Shown here in pieces: positions 16,095-24,224 of a DNA stretch of 64,000 nt (position 1 is its first letter; each line of letters starts with the position of its first letter). This stretch comes from Acidobacteriota bacterium. Its GTDB lineage: Bacteria > Acidobacteriota > Thermoanaerobaculia > Multivoradales > Multivoraceae. The stretch spans positions 1,557,786-1,621,785 of the forward strand of contig JAPPCR010000006.1 of assembly GCA_028875725.1 (NCBI GenBank). Direction: 5' to 3'. The position numbers and the translations under genes were made by a program. A model generated the notes under the pieces. That model was not told the origin of the DNA, ran no database searches, and was given only the letters and a program-made list of their open reading frames with translations.

Positions 16095-18344
16095 TCAGGG
16101 AACGAGCGGCGGCGTCCGTCCGCCGCCGCCCGAGGGCGGCGAAGACGAGGAGGGTGAGGAAGAGGGCGGAGAAGACGGCGGCGAGTAGCTTGACGGGCTT
16201 GAGGATGGAGGAGAGTAGCTCCTCGGCGGCGAGGAAGATCGTGGCGAAGAAGATCGCGGCGACGAACTCCTGGGCGTGGACCGCACTCGCGTAGGCCGCG
16301 ACGAGGACCTGGGGGTAGAGGCCCTCGGCGTTGACCGCACCCGCGTTGGAGGCGCCACCTTGGGCGTCGAACTCCGCGGCGTCGACCGCACCCGCGGTGG
16401 AGGCGCCGCCTTGGGCGTCGAACTTCGCGGTGTGGACCGCACCCGCGTGGGAGGCGCCGTCCTGGGCGTCGAACTCCGCGGTGTGGACCGCACCCGCGTG
16501 GGAGGCGCGGCCCTGGGCGTCGAACTTCGCGGTGTGGACCGCACCCGCGTGGGAGGCGCGGCCCTGGGCGTCGAACTCCGCGGTGTGGACCTCACCCGCG
16601 TGGGAGGCGTTGCCTCGGGTGTGGCACTCCGCCGTGTCGACCGCACTCGGGTGGGGCTCGAACTGCCGTCCCGGCTCCGGATGGCGTCCAGTACGCGGCG
16701 ACCGGCTGTTGGCCGTCGGCTCGGAGCAGGGACGGCGCCAGGGCTCGCGGGCGCTGCTTTCCTGACAGATACGCCCTGCTTCCCGGGTTCGTCGTCCCGG
16801 GTCGAGAGAACCGGGGCGGACCGCCGGATCCCGGTTTCCGCATCGCCGTTCCGGACCACGCCGGCGCGGGCTGCCCGGCTTGCCGGAGCTGCCCGAACCC
16901 CACCCGCTGTGACGCGGGCCAACCCGGAACTGCTCCCGGAAGGCGGTTCGCGACGCACCGACACGACGGCGGGGTCGCCGTCGCTGCGTCTGATCTCGCC
17001 ACGGAAGGAGGGGTCGAGGTCGGGAACGCGCGCCACGAAGTTGTCGGCGTTCGGGATCTCGCTTTCGTCCAGGCCGCCGCGCCGGTTGATCAGGACCCGC
17101 TGGGTGGCCGCCGGATCGCGCCAGTTCCGGCGGTCGATGCCGCGGGTGTCTGTCGTGATGATGCCGCGCTCGAGTTGGGGATGGTGGCGCCGCAGAGAAC
17201 GGCCGTAAGTGTAGCCGCGGCCGTAGCCAAAGTAGCCGGTCGGGCAGAAGATCCATGTATTGAACGGATCCCAGTAGCCGCCCGCCCAACCGTAGAGCCC
17301 GAAACGGAGGCCATAGCCCAGCCCCCCGTAGTAGTGCTGGTAGTAGCCGCGCGGAATCCAGCCGACGTAGGACGGCCCCCAGTACCAGTAAACATGGCTG
17401 GGGGCGTACCGCAGACCTGGGAACCAGATCCATCCCCAGGCCGGATGCATGTTCCAGCTGCCGTAGTGATAGGTGAGCGGACCCCAGGGATCCCGAGCCA
17501 CCCAGTAGAGCCCGGCGGGAGTATCCGTCCACCGGCCCCGGCTGTAGGGCTGCCAGTTCTGCTCGACCCGCGGCTTCCAGGCCCGCCTATCGTCGACCTC
17601 GACCCACTCGCCATGCGCGCCCAGCGTGTCGCGGTAGCCGCCGACATCGACCGCGGCATAGGCCACGAGACTGGCCCGATGGCCTTCCGTCCAGTCAGCC
17701 AGCGCGGCCGCCGCCACGCCTGCACCGTTCTGGAGCTCGATCCAGGGGTTGTCGAGACCGTTGGCCACGAGCGTCTCGCCGCTACGAACGATGACCGACC
17801 CCCGCTGCGTCACGACCTCCGTGAATCCGGCAAGAACCGTCACCTCGGTCCAGCGGCTTCCGTCGCTGTGAACCTGGTAGCGACCGTCCTGCTTGACGTA
17901 GACCCTGGCGTTGGCGGTGTCCACCACCGGCAACGCCGGTTCAAGAAGGTGATCTGCGACGTCCAGACTCAGCCGGCCCCGGTGGAGAACGTAGAGCGAG
18001 TCCTGGTCCTCGCCGTCCGGCGATCCGGCAATGCGCTCGAGGGTGATCTCCGAGTCGTGGTCCAGGGCCAGGATCGAACGGTCCGACATGAGGACGGCGA
18101 GTCGCGCGCTCGGCGTCGTCCAGATCCGGTCGCCTCGCAGAATCGGCAAGTGGAGTTCAAGTTCGCTCTGAGCGCCGGAACGGGCCGCGAACAGGGTCGC
18201 GTCTCCCTCCAGCGCGCCGACAAAACTGTAGACGCCGGCGAGTCCCTCCGCCTGTTCCTGGCCAGGAGTGTTTGCTGCCCAGGCAGCGGATGCGGCAAGG
18301 ATCATCGGAAGCGCGAGGACGCTGATCGGAAGCGGGTGTCTCAT
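16095..18344 (-). CDS. Exported DUF6600/FecR-like protein with Ser/Pro/Arg-rich repeat tail
   Basis: 749 aa. A signal peptide (cleavage near AAWAANTPG) is followed by a FecR-like beta region (HLPILRGDRIWTTPSARLAV, VYVKQDGRYQVHSDGSRW). The DUF6600 core is packed with Tyr/Trp/Gly (GLYWVARDPWGPLTYHYGSW, WGWIWFPGLRYAPSHVYWYW). The C-terminal third is disordered: about seven imperfect 17-residue repeats (core APPTRVRSTPRSSTPR) and then a Ser/Pro-rich end. The family is common in Acidobacteria and Myxococcota and has no known activity; the tail suggests a flexible surface or periplasm-spanning segment. The gene is followed closely (24 bases) by thiE. Confidence 0.8.
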   Translation of the reverse strand: MRHPLPISVLALPMILAASAAWAANTPGQEQAEGLAGVYSFVGALEGDATLFAARSGAQSELELHLPILRGDRIWTTPSARLAVLMSDRSILALDHDSEITLERIAGSPDGEDQDSLYVLHRGRLSLDVADHLLEPALPVVDTANARVYVKQDGRYQVHSDGSRWTEVTVLAGFTEVVTQRGSVIVRSGETLVANGLDNPWIELQNGAGVAAAALADWTEGHRASLVAYAAVDVGGYRDTLGAHGEWVEVDDRRAWKPRVEQNWQPYSRGRWTDTPAGLYWVARDPWGPLTYHYGSWNMHPAWGWIWFPGLRYAPSHVYWYWGPSYVGWIPRGYYQHYYGGLGYGLRFGLYGWAGGYWDPFNTWIFCPTGYFGYGRGYTYGRSLRRHHPQLERGIITTDTRGIDRRNWRDPAATQRVLINRRGGLDESEIPNADNFVARVPDLDPSFRGEIRRSDGDPAVVSVRREPPSGSSSGLARVTAGGVRAAPASRAARAGVVRNGDAETGIRRSAPVLSTRDDEPGKQGVSVRKAAPASPGAVPAPSRRPTAGRRVLDAIRSRDGSSSPTRVRSTRRSATPEATPPTRVRSTPRSSTPRAAPPTRVRSTPRSSTPRAAPPTRVRSTPRSSTPRTAPPTRVRSTPRSSTPKAAPPPRVRSTPRSSTPKVAPPTRVRSTPRASTPRSSSRPTRVRSTPRSSSPRSSSPRSSSPPRSYSPPSSSPSSYSPPSSPPSSSPSSSSPPSGGGGRTPPLVP
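16279..16689 (-). repeat. 51-bp tandem repeat array inside the DUF6600 gene
   Basis: Reading the plus strand, GACCGCACCCGCG-like blocks recur at 16279, 16333, 16384, 16435, 16486, 16537, 16588 and 16639: one interval of 54 then six of 51 bases. Each unit encodes 17 residues centred on PTRVRSTPRSSTP. Unit length is always a multiple of three, so copy-number change would keep the frame. Confidence 0.85.
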
Positions 18345-18568
18345 CTCTCGGTCCCCCTGAGGAATCGGAGCGAAGGAAAGTTACCACTCCTCGCTTCGAG
18401 CAATCTGCGTGCCAGGGGGTGGGGTGAGCCCGCAGGCGACATCGCACTTTCCACAAGGAGCAGAGCGCTTCGAGTGGGACACGCCTGTCACCTCCAGGGG
18501 ACGACCGGGGCGTGGTTGGCACCTTCTCCCGTATGATCCCGCCAGCCCCCGCTTCGGCCAGGTAGCGC

Positions 18569-19096
18569 ATGACCGTCCTTCCCATTCGTCAATACCCGGA
18601 TCCGGTGCTGCGGGCACGGTGCGCGCCTGTGGTCGACTTCGGTCCGGATCTGAGACGGCTGGTCGAGGACATGATCCAGACGATGCACGATGCCCCCGGA
18701 GTCGGCCTCGCGGCGCCGCAGGTCGGCGTGGAGTTGCGCGTCGCGGTGGTGGATGCCACGGCGGGCGCGGATCCGGCAGCGGTCCGGGTGCTCGTGAACC
18801 CGGAGATCCTCGATACCTTAGGCGTCGAGGCGGAAACCGAGGGCTGTCTGTCGATTCCCGACTTCACGGAGCAGGTCACACGGCCCGCTTCCGTCCGGGT
18901 CGCCGCCCGAGATCTGGAGGGGAGGGCGTACGAGATCGACGCGGACGAGCTCGAAGCGAGGGCGATCCAACACGAGCTGGACCACCTTGACGGCATCCTG
19001 TTCGTCGACCGTCTCCGCGGATTGCGCCGACAGCGCGCCCGGAGCTTCCTCCGCCGTCTGCGGTCGCCCGAACCGGCCGTCGCCGGCGGCAACTGA
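18569..19096 (+). CDS. def: Peptide deformylase
   Basis: Removes the N-formyl group from nascent proteins; Fe2+ metallohydrolase of 175 aa. All three motifs are intact: GVGLAAPQ (motif 1), EGCLSIP (motif 2, Cys metal ligand) and QHELDHLDG (motif 3, HExxH with two His ligands). The N terminus ILPIRQYPDPVL-like (TVLPIRQYPDPVLRARC) is standard. The C terminus ends with a basic Arg-rich stretch. No fmt is adjacent. The 224 bp between this gene and the divergent DUF6600 gene contain no other feature I can support. Confidence 0.97.
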   Translation: MTVLPIRQYPDPVLRARCAPVVDFGPDLRRLVEDMIQTMHDAPGVGLAAPQVGVELRVAVVDATAGADPAAVRVLVNPEILDTLGVEAETEGCLSIPDFTEQVTRPASVRVAARDLEGRAYEIDADELEARAIQHELDHLDGILFVDRLRGLRRQRARSFLRRLRSPEPAVAGGN

Positions 19097-19130
19097 GACC
19101 TCCGCGTCCGCCGGATCGGTGCGCGTTCCG

Positions 19131-19634
19131 ATGGCAGCGACGATCCTCGCCACGGTGTTCCTGCTCGCCTGCGAGAGTGGGGGAAGAAGTCCGACCGCTC
19201 CGGTGAGCCCGGTCACGACCGGCGGGGTCAGCTTCTTGCCTGTGTCGCCCAACGGCGCCGCGATCGCTCTCCGTGGCGGCGCGAGCGGGTCGGCGCTCGA
19301 GATCGAGGTCTACGCCGTCGGCGTCGACGATCTCTACGGCCTGAGCTTCGAACTTCAGTTTCCGGCGGATCTGCTGCGCTACGAGAGTCCCGGACGTGGC
19401 GTCTTCCCGAACGTGGAGGTGACGGAGGCGACAGCGGGCCGGCTCCTCGTCGGCGCCACCCACCTGGGACCGGTAGCCGGCCTGTCGGGCGGAGGCGCCG
19501 TCGTCGTCGCCCGCTTCGCCGCCATCGCCAACGGCACCGGCCGCTTCGACTTCAACGGCGAGGAGGCTCTTGACAGTTTCGGCGACCCGCTGGCCCTGAA
19601 CTGGCACGGAGGAACGGTCGCGATCGACCTCTGA
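19131..19634 (+). CDS. Predicted lipoprotein with cohesin-like domain
   Basis: 167 aa. A short signal with lipobox (ATVFLLAC) predicts lipid anchoring. A Ser/Thr/Pro linker follows, then a beta-rich domain resembling cohesin type I: SALEIEVYAVGVDDLYGLSF, LQFPADLLRYES, a glycine-rich VAGLSGGGAVVVARF and a terminal LNWHGGTVAIDL. Cohesin folds bind dockerins or serve as generic surface modules; no dockerin is present in the window. The open frame extends back into def, but the signal peptide fixes the start at the ATG (19131) or a GTG four codons earlier. Located between def and cysS. Confidence 0.72.
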   Translation: MAATILATVFLLACESGGRSPTAPVSPVTTGGVSFLPVSPNGAAIALRGGASGSALEIEVYAVGVDDLYGLSFELQFPADLLRYESPGRGVFPNVEVTEATAGRLLVGATHLGPVAGLSGGGAVVVARFAAIANGTGRFDFNGEEALDSFGDPLALNWHGGTVAIDL

Positions 19635-19739
19635 GAGCGACCCCGGGCTGGTCATTTCGACGGCTGGACCCGGGTCGATGCCCATTGCTACTGTCGCTCC
19701 CTCACGCCCGGTTGCCTCCGGTAGCCGACGGAGCCAAAA

Positions 19740-21149
19740 GTGAAACTCTTCAACTCCCTCGGACGGCGCCTGCAGGAGCTCGAGCCGCTCGAGCCCGGTC
19801 ACATCCGCCTCTACACCTGCGGTCCCACGGTCTACGACCGTGTGCACATCGGCAACCTGCGCACGTTCATGTTCGAGGACGTCCTTCGCCGCACGCTTCA
19901 GTTCCACGGCTACCGGGTCACGCAGGCGATGAACCTCACCGACGTCGAGGACAAGATCATCGCCGCCGCGCTCAAGGCGAAAGTCGACATCGGTACCTTC
20001 ACTGCGCCCCATGTCGGGTCGTTCTTCGAGGACCTGGCCACTCTTCGCATTGAACGGGTGGAGCACTACCCCCGGGCGACCGAGCACGTCGCCGAAATGG
20101 TCGCCATGATCGAGCGTCTGCAGGCGACCGGCTACGCCTATCGCGCCGACGACTCGGTCTTCTTCCGGATCGCCGCCGACGAGGACTACGGAAAGCTGTC
20201 GGGAATCGACCTCGATCAGGTTCGGCGCGGCCAGCGCGTGCAGAGCGACGAGTACGACAAGGAAGATGCGCGCGATTTCGTCCTCTGGAAGGGGGCGAAG
20301 AAGGGCGAACCCAAGTGGCCGTCACCCTGGGGACCGGGACGGCCGGGATGGCACATCGAATGCTCGGCGATGAGTCAGAAGTACCTGGGCAAGACCTTCG
20401 ACATCCACTGCGGCGGCGTGGACAACCTCTTTCCCCACCACGAGAACGAGATCGCCCAGAGCGAGTCGGCCAACTGCTGTCCGCAGGCGCGCTACTGGCT
20501 TCACTCGGAGCACCTGACGGTGGACGGCGAGAAGATGTCCAAGTCCCTCGGCAACTGCTACACCCTGGGCGACCTTCTCGACCGCGGCCTTTCCGCCCGC
20601 TCGATCCGCTATCTGCTGGTGTCGGTGCACTACCGCCAGCAACTGGACTTCACGTTCGACAAGCTGGCTGAGGCCGACCGCGCACTGAAGCGCGTCGACG
20701 ACATGCGCTTCAGACTCGCCCACGGGGTGGAGAAGGAGAGCGATCCGGCACCGCTGGAACGGGCCGCCGGCGACTTTGAGACCGCCTTCGCGACGGCTCT
20801 GGCCGACGACCTGAACACAGCCGCCGCGCTGGGCGCGGTCTTCACGTTCGTGCACGAAGTGAACGGGCTCATCGACCACGGCCTGCCGCCCGGTGGCAGG
20901 ATCCGGGTCGAGGCCTGCCTCGACCGGGCCGATGAGGTACTGGCCGTACTCGACGCCGCGGCCTGGGCGGAGTCCACGGCAACCGGAGGCGAGCTGAGCG
21001 ACGCCGAGATCGAGGCCCTGGTCGCGGCCAGGAGCGAGGCGCGGGCGAGCCGCGACTTCGCCGCGGCAGACCGGATTCGCGACCAGCTGAGCGAGGCCGG
21101 AGTGGTCGTGGAGGACGCACGGGACGGCAGCCGCTGGAAGCGAACCTGA
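19740..21149 (+). CDS. cysS: Cysteinyl-tRNA synthetase
   Basis: Class I aminoacyl-tRNA synthetase, 469 aa. The N-terminal LYTCGPTVYD provides a zinc-ligand Cys, VHIGNLR is the HIGH motif, MNLTDVEDKI follows, GWHIECSAMS carries a second zinc Cys, FDIHCGGVDNLFPHHENEIA is intact and the KMSKSLGN signature closes the core. A helical anticodon-binding domain ends in ASRDFAAADRIRDQL. The start is GTG at 19740, matching the family N terminus. A tRNA-Cys gene lies 635 bases downstream. Confidence 0.97.
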   Translation: MKLFNSLGRRLQELEPLEPGHIRLYTCGPTVYDRVHIGNLRTFMFEDVLRRTLQFHGYRVTQAMNLTDVEDKIIAAALKAKVDIGTFTAPHVGSFFEDLATLRIERVEHYPRATEHVAEMVAMIERLQATGYAYRADDSVFFRIAADEDYGKLSGIDLDQVRRGQRVQSDEYDKEDARDFVLWKGAKKGEPKWPSPWGPGRPGWHIECSAMSQKYLGKTFDIHCGGVDNLFPHHENEIAQSESANCCPQARYWLHSEHLTVDGEKMSKSLGNCYTLGDLLDRGLSARSIRYLLVSVHYRQQLDFTFDKLAEADRALKRVDDMRFRLAHGVEKESDPAPLERAAGDFETAFATALADDLNTAAALGAVFTFVHEVNGLIDHGLPPGGRIRVEACLDRADEVLAVLDAAAWAESTATGGELSDAEIEALVAARSEARASRDFAAADRIRDQLSEAGVVVEDARDGSRWKRT

Positions 21150-21163
21150 GCGGACCGGGCGCC

Positions 21164-21580
21164 GTGTGTCCTGCCAGGGGATCGCCGCCGCGCCTGAGCG
21201 GCGCGGAGGCTGAGCGGGCCGCGGCCGACTTGCTCGAGGCACGAGGCCACCGGATTCTGGAACGGAACTTTCGCTCGCCGGTCGGCGAACTCGACCTGAT
21301 CGCGATGGACGGCGACACGCTCTGTTTCGTGGAGGTCAAGGCCCGCTTCGACCCGCGATTCGGCGGCGCCGCCGCTGCCGTGGACCGCCGCAAGCGCGGG
21401 CGTCTGGTTCGAGCCGCGGAGGCTTTCCTGTGCCAACCGGAGCGGTCAGCTCTCCGGCGGGGCCCCTGCCGCTTCGACGTCGTGACGGCGACCTGGTCGG
21501 ACGCCGAAGGCGACTGGACCTTCACGCACTATCCCGACGCATTCACGGTAGACGACGCCGGGCGCCGAAGCTGGCTGTGA
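21164..21580 (+). CDS. UPF0102/YraN-family nuclease-fold protein
   Basis: 138 aa. The restriction-endonuclease-like core is visible: GAEAERAAADLLEARGHRIL, then RNFRSPVGELDLIAMDGDTL and FVEVKAR (the E-x-K of the nuclease motif), with RRGPCRFDVVT near the end. The family resembles Holliday-junction resolvases but its role is not established. A GTG start at 21164 lies 14 bases after cysS, so cotranscription is likely. The C-terminal SWL sits right before the tRNA promoter. Confidence 0.88.
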   Translation: MCPARGSPPRLSGAEAERAAADLLEARGHRILERNFRSPVGELDLIAMDGDTLCFVEVKARFDPRFGGAAAAVDRRKRGRLVRAAEAFLCQPERSALRRGPCRFDVVTATWSDAEGDWTFTHYPDAFTVDDAGRRSWL

Positions 21581-21593
21581 CCCGCGCGGCGAG

Positions 21594-21623
21594 TTGACAC
21601 TGTCCAGAGGGGAACCGTATTCT
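21594..21623 (+). promoter_or_regulatory. Sigma70-type promoter for tRNA-Gly/Cys/Leu cluster
   Basis: TTGACA at 21594-21599 (perfect -35), an 18-base spacer and TATTCT at 21618-21623. It sits 44 bases before the first tRNA and directly after the yraN stop. It may also drive feoAB, since no other promoter is evident before feoA. Confidence 0.65.
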
Positions 21624-21667
21624 CGCGCATCAGGGCCTGTCGGTCGCACGGCCGGGTTCGCTCGGGC

Positions 21668-21742
21668 GCGGGAATAGCTCAGTGGTAGAGCACAACCTTG
21701 CCAAGGTTGGGGTCGCGGGTTCGAATCCCGTTTCCCGCTCCA
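21668..21742 (+). tRNA. tRNA-Gly (anticodon GCC)
   Basis: Acceptor GCGGGAA pairs with TTCCCGC. The anticodon arm CAACC-TTGCCAA-GGTTG gives GCC. A T arm GCGGG-TTCGAAT-CCCGT and encoded CCA are present. It is the first of three closely spaced tRNA genes. Confidence 0.98.
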
Positions 21743-21783
21743 TGCGATCCGCTCGGTCTGAGACCGGTAGCGAGGTCCCCCGA

Positions 21784-21858
21784 GGCGACGTGGCCAAGTG
21801 GTAAGGCGAGGGTCTGCAAAACCCTTATTCGCCGGTTCGAATCCGGCCGTCGCCTCCA
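21784..21858 (+). tRNA. tRNA-Cys (anticodon GCA)
   Basis: Acceptor GGCGACG pairs with CGTCGCC, and discriminator U73 is as required for tRNA-Cys. The anticodon loop TCTGCAAAA gives GCA. CCA is encoded. It lies 41 bases after tRNA-Gly and downstream of cysS, the gene for its synthetase. Confidence 0.98.
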
Positions 21859-21900
21859 GACTTTCGACTCGCAGCGCGAGTTCAACTCGCACCGGAAGGG

Positions 21901-21988
21901 GCCGGAGTGGCGGAACGGCAGACGCAGGGGACTTAAAATCCTCCGCCCATCAGTGGGCGTGCGGGTTCGAATCCCGCCTCCGGCACCA
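21901..21988 (+). tRNA. tRNA-Leu (anticodon TAA)
   Basis: A class II tRNA of 88 nt with CCA. Acceptor GCCGGAG pairs with CTCCGGC, the anticodon loop ACTTAAAAT gives UAA, and the long variable arm is CGCCCATCAGTGGGCG. It is similar to the tRNA-Leu(CAA) at 33817-33902, with differences in the anticodon, variable and T arms. Confidence 0.97.
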
Positions 21989-22045
21989 CCGTTCCCCGGC
22001 CACGGCGGCAAGCTCGGCCGGCAACTGGTACGCTCCCGGTCCGAA

Positions 22046-22291
22046 ATGGACCGAACCTTGGCCGACGTGGCCGACTCCAGCGACGGGCGGTTGCTTGAGA
22101 TCGCTGAGGTAACCGGCACCGACGCCGACAGCAGACGCCTCCGGGAGATCGGCTTCTGCGCCGGAGCGCCGGTTCGGTTCATTCGCCGGGCGCCGCTCGG
22201 CGATCCCGCGATGTACGAGCTCCGCGGTGCGCTCATGAGCCTCCGCCGCAGCGAGGCGCGGCGGATCCGGGTCCATCGGGCCGGCGCATGA
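22046..22291 (+). CDS. feoA: Ferrous iron transport protein A
   Basis: 81 aa SH3-like protein that assists FeoB. Family signatures are RLLEIAEVTGTDADSRRLRE, then IGFCAGAPVRFIRRAPLGDP, and AMYELRGALMSLRRSEARRI near the end. The open frame continues back through the tRNA-Leu gene; the ATG at 22046 is the first start downstream of it. Its stop overlaps feoB by 4 bases. It follows the tRNA cluster by only 57 bases, raising the possibility of readthrough transcription. Confidence 0.92.
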   Translation: MDRTLADVADSSDGRLLEIAEVTGTDADSRRLREIGFCAGAPVRFIRRAPLGDPAMYELRGALMSLRRSEARRIRVHRAGA

Positions 22292-24216
22292 CGACGCTGG
22301 TCCGGTTGCGACCGACCGCGCCCCCGAAGCGGCCGGGACGTATCGCGATCCTGGGGGCGCCGAACTCGGGGAAGACGACCCTGTTCAACGCCCTCACCGG
22401 GCACCGGGCCAAGGCGGGGAACTACCCGGGTGTCACGGTCGATCGTCGCGAGGGCGATCTCCAGCGAAGGTTCGGAGCCGACGACGTTCGGCTGATCGAT
22501 CTGCCGGGCGTCTACAGCCTCGAGCCGCAATCGGATGACGAAACGGTCGCTGTCCGGGTGCTCGAGGGTGGTTTCGGCGAGCCGGTTCCGGACGGCGTCG
22601 TGGTGGTCGTCGACGCAACGACGATCGAACGGGGGCTGCCGCTGCTGGCCGAAGCAGCCGGCCTCGGCCTGCCGGTCTGTGTCGCCCTGACGATGATCGA
22701 CGAATTGAAGGCGCGACACGGCCAGATCGACACGGAGGAACTCCAGCAGGAACTCGGCGTGCCGGTGGTTGGAGTGGTCGGCAACCGCGGCCTCGGTATC
22801 GACGATCTGGGGGCATTGGTCAGCGCGCCCTGGGACTGGACCCAGAGCCCCGGCCTGTCGCAAGGCGCGGAGGCGAAGACTCCCGAGGACCGATTCGCCT
22901 GGGCCCGCACGGTCCTGGGCGCCTGCCGCCGGGACGCGCCGGAACCGAATCGCTGGACCCGGCGCCTGGACCGCTTCCTGCTTCACCCGGCCATCGGTTC
23001 CGCGGTTTTTCTGGCCTTCGTGGCGTTCTTCTTCCAGGCGATCTTCACCTGGGCCACTCCCGCCATGGACTTCCTGTCCGGACTGATGGACGGGCTTGCC
23101 GACCAGGTCCTGGCGACGCTGCCGGACACGGCGCTCACCCGCCTGCTCGCCGACGGCGTGATCCGCGGCGTCGGCGCGGTGATCGTCTTCCTGCCGCAGA
23201 TCGTGCTCCTCTTCGCGGTCATCCTGTTCCTGGAGGCTTGCGGCTACATGGCCCGGGCCGCTTTCGTCGTCGACCGCGTGATGGGTTGGGTCGGCCTGGA
23301 GGGCCGCTGCTTCATCGCCCTCCTGTCCTCCTATGCCTGTGCCGTGCCCGGCATCATGGCAACGCGAACGATCCCGTCGCCGCGCGATCGGCTGACGACG
23401 ATCCTGGTTGCTCCGTTCGCGACCTGCTCGGCCCGGCTGCCCGTCTACATCCTGCTGATCGCGGCGTTCATCCCCGCCGACCCGGTGTTGGGCCCCTTCA
23501 CCTGGCAGGGCCTCGCGCTGACGGGCCTCTACTTCCTGGGCACGGCGGCGGCATTGCTTTCGGCGGCCGTGTTCAAGCGCGGCCTGCTGCGCGGCGCCAC
23601 GTTGCCGTTCTACCTCGAGCTGCCGCCGTACCGGTTGCCCCGGCCCAGCGACATCGCTCTCGGCGTCTGGGACCGGGCGAAGCTCTTCCTGCGCCGAGCC
23701 GGCACGATCATCCTCGCTGCCAGCGTCGTCCTCTGGTTCCTGCTCAACCTGCCGCGGCGTTCGGCGGACCCTCAACTGTCCGTGGCCGAGAACCAGCGGG
23801 CGGTCCTGGAGGGTAGCTACGCGGCTTCCGCCGGGCGGCTGCTGGAACCCGTGTTCGCGCCCATGGACTTCGACTGGCGGATCAACGTCGGCCTGGTCGC
23901 CTCGCAGGCGGCCCGCGAGGTGATGGTCGCCACCCTGGCGCAGATCTACGCCCACGAGGGCGAGGACGGAGAGGGTCTCGGCGTTCTGCTGGCCGGCAGC
24001 GGGGAAGGCAGCGCGCCGCCGCTTCTGTCGCGGGCTTCGGCGCTTGCTCTGCTGGTCTACTTCGCCCTCGCGATGCAGTGCATGTCGACGCTGGCCGTGA
24101 TCCGACGGGAGACCGGGGGTTGGCGATGGCCGGTCTTCACGTTCACGTACATGAACGGCTTGGCCTGGCTGAGCGCCTGGCTGACGTTCGTCCTCGCCTC
24201 GGCAGCCGGTGCCTGA
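22288..24216 (+). CDS. feoB: Ferrous iron transporter B
   Basis: 642 aa inner-membrane Fe(II) transporter with a cytosolic G domain. G1 is GAPNSGKTTLFNALTG, then KAGNYPGVTVDRREG (switch I) and the G3 motif DLPGVYSL. At the G4 position the sequence reads TMIDE instead of the usual NMxDE. The membrane part includes the Gate motifs CAVPGIMATRTIPSPRDR and YMARAAFVVDRVMGW with about eight TM helices, ending LTFVLASAAGA. The length is at the short end for FeoB. No FeoC is present. The start overlaps feoA (ATGA). Confidence 0.95.
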   Translation: MTTLVRLRPTAPPKRPGRIAILGAPNSGKTTLFNALTGHRAKAGNYPGVTVDRREGDLQRRFGADDVRLIDLPGVYSLEPQSDDETVAVRVLEGGFGEPVPDGVVVVVDATTIERGLPLLAEAAGLGLPVCVALTMIDELKARHGQIDTEELQQELGVPVVGVVGNRGLGIDDLGALVSAPWDWTQSPGLSQGAEAKTPEDRFAWARTVLGACRRDAPEPNRWTRRLDRFLLHPAIGSAVFLAFVAFFFQAIFTWATPAMDFLSGLMDGLADQVLATLPDTALTRLLADGVIRGVGAVIVFLPQIVLLFAVILFLEACGYMARAAFVVDRVMGWVGLEGRCFIALLSSYACAVPGIMATRTIPSPRDRLTTILVAPFATCSARLPVYILLIAAFIPADPVLGPFTWQGLALTGLYFLGTAAALLSAAVFKRGLLRGATLPFYLELPPYRLPRPSDIALGVWDRAKLFLRRAGTIILAASVVLWFLLNLPRRSADPQLSVAENQRAVLEGSYAASAGRLLEPVFAPMDFDWRINVGLVASQAAREVMVATLAQIYAHEGEDGEGLGVLLAGSGEGSAPPLLSRASALALLVYFALAMQCMSTLAVIRRETGGWRWPVFTFTYMNGLAWLSAWLTFVLASAAGA

Positions 24217-24224
24217 CTACTCGG

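Noticed and set aside
21679..23955. 758-codon minus-strand open frame opposite the tRNAs and feoAB
   Set aside because: It runs antisense through three tRNA genes and feoB, so it cannot be a real protein.
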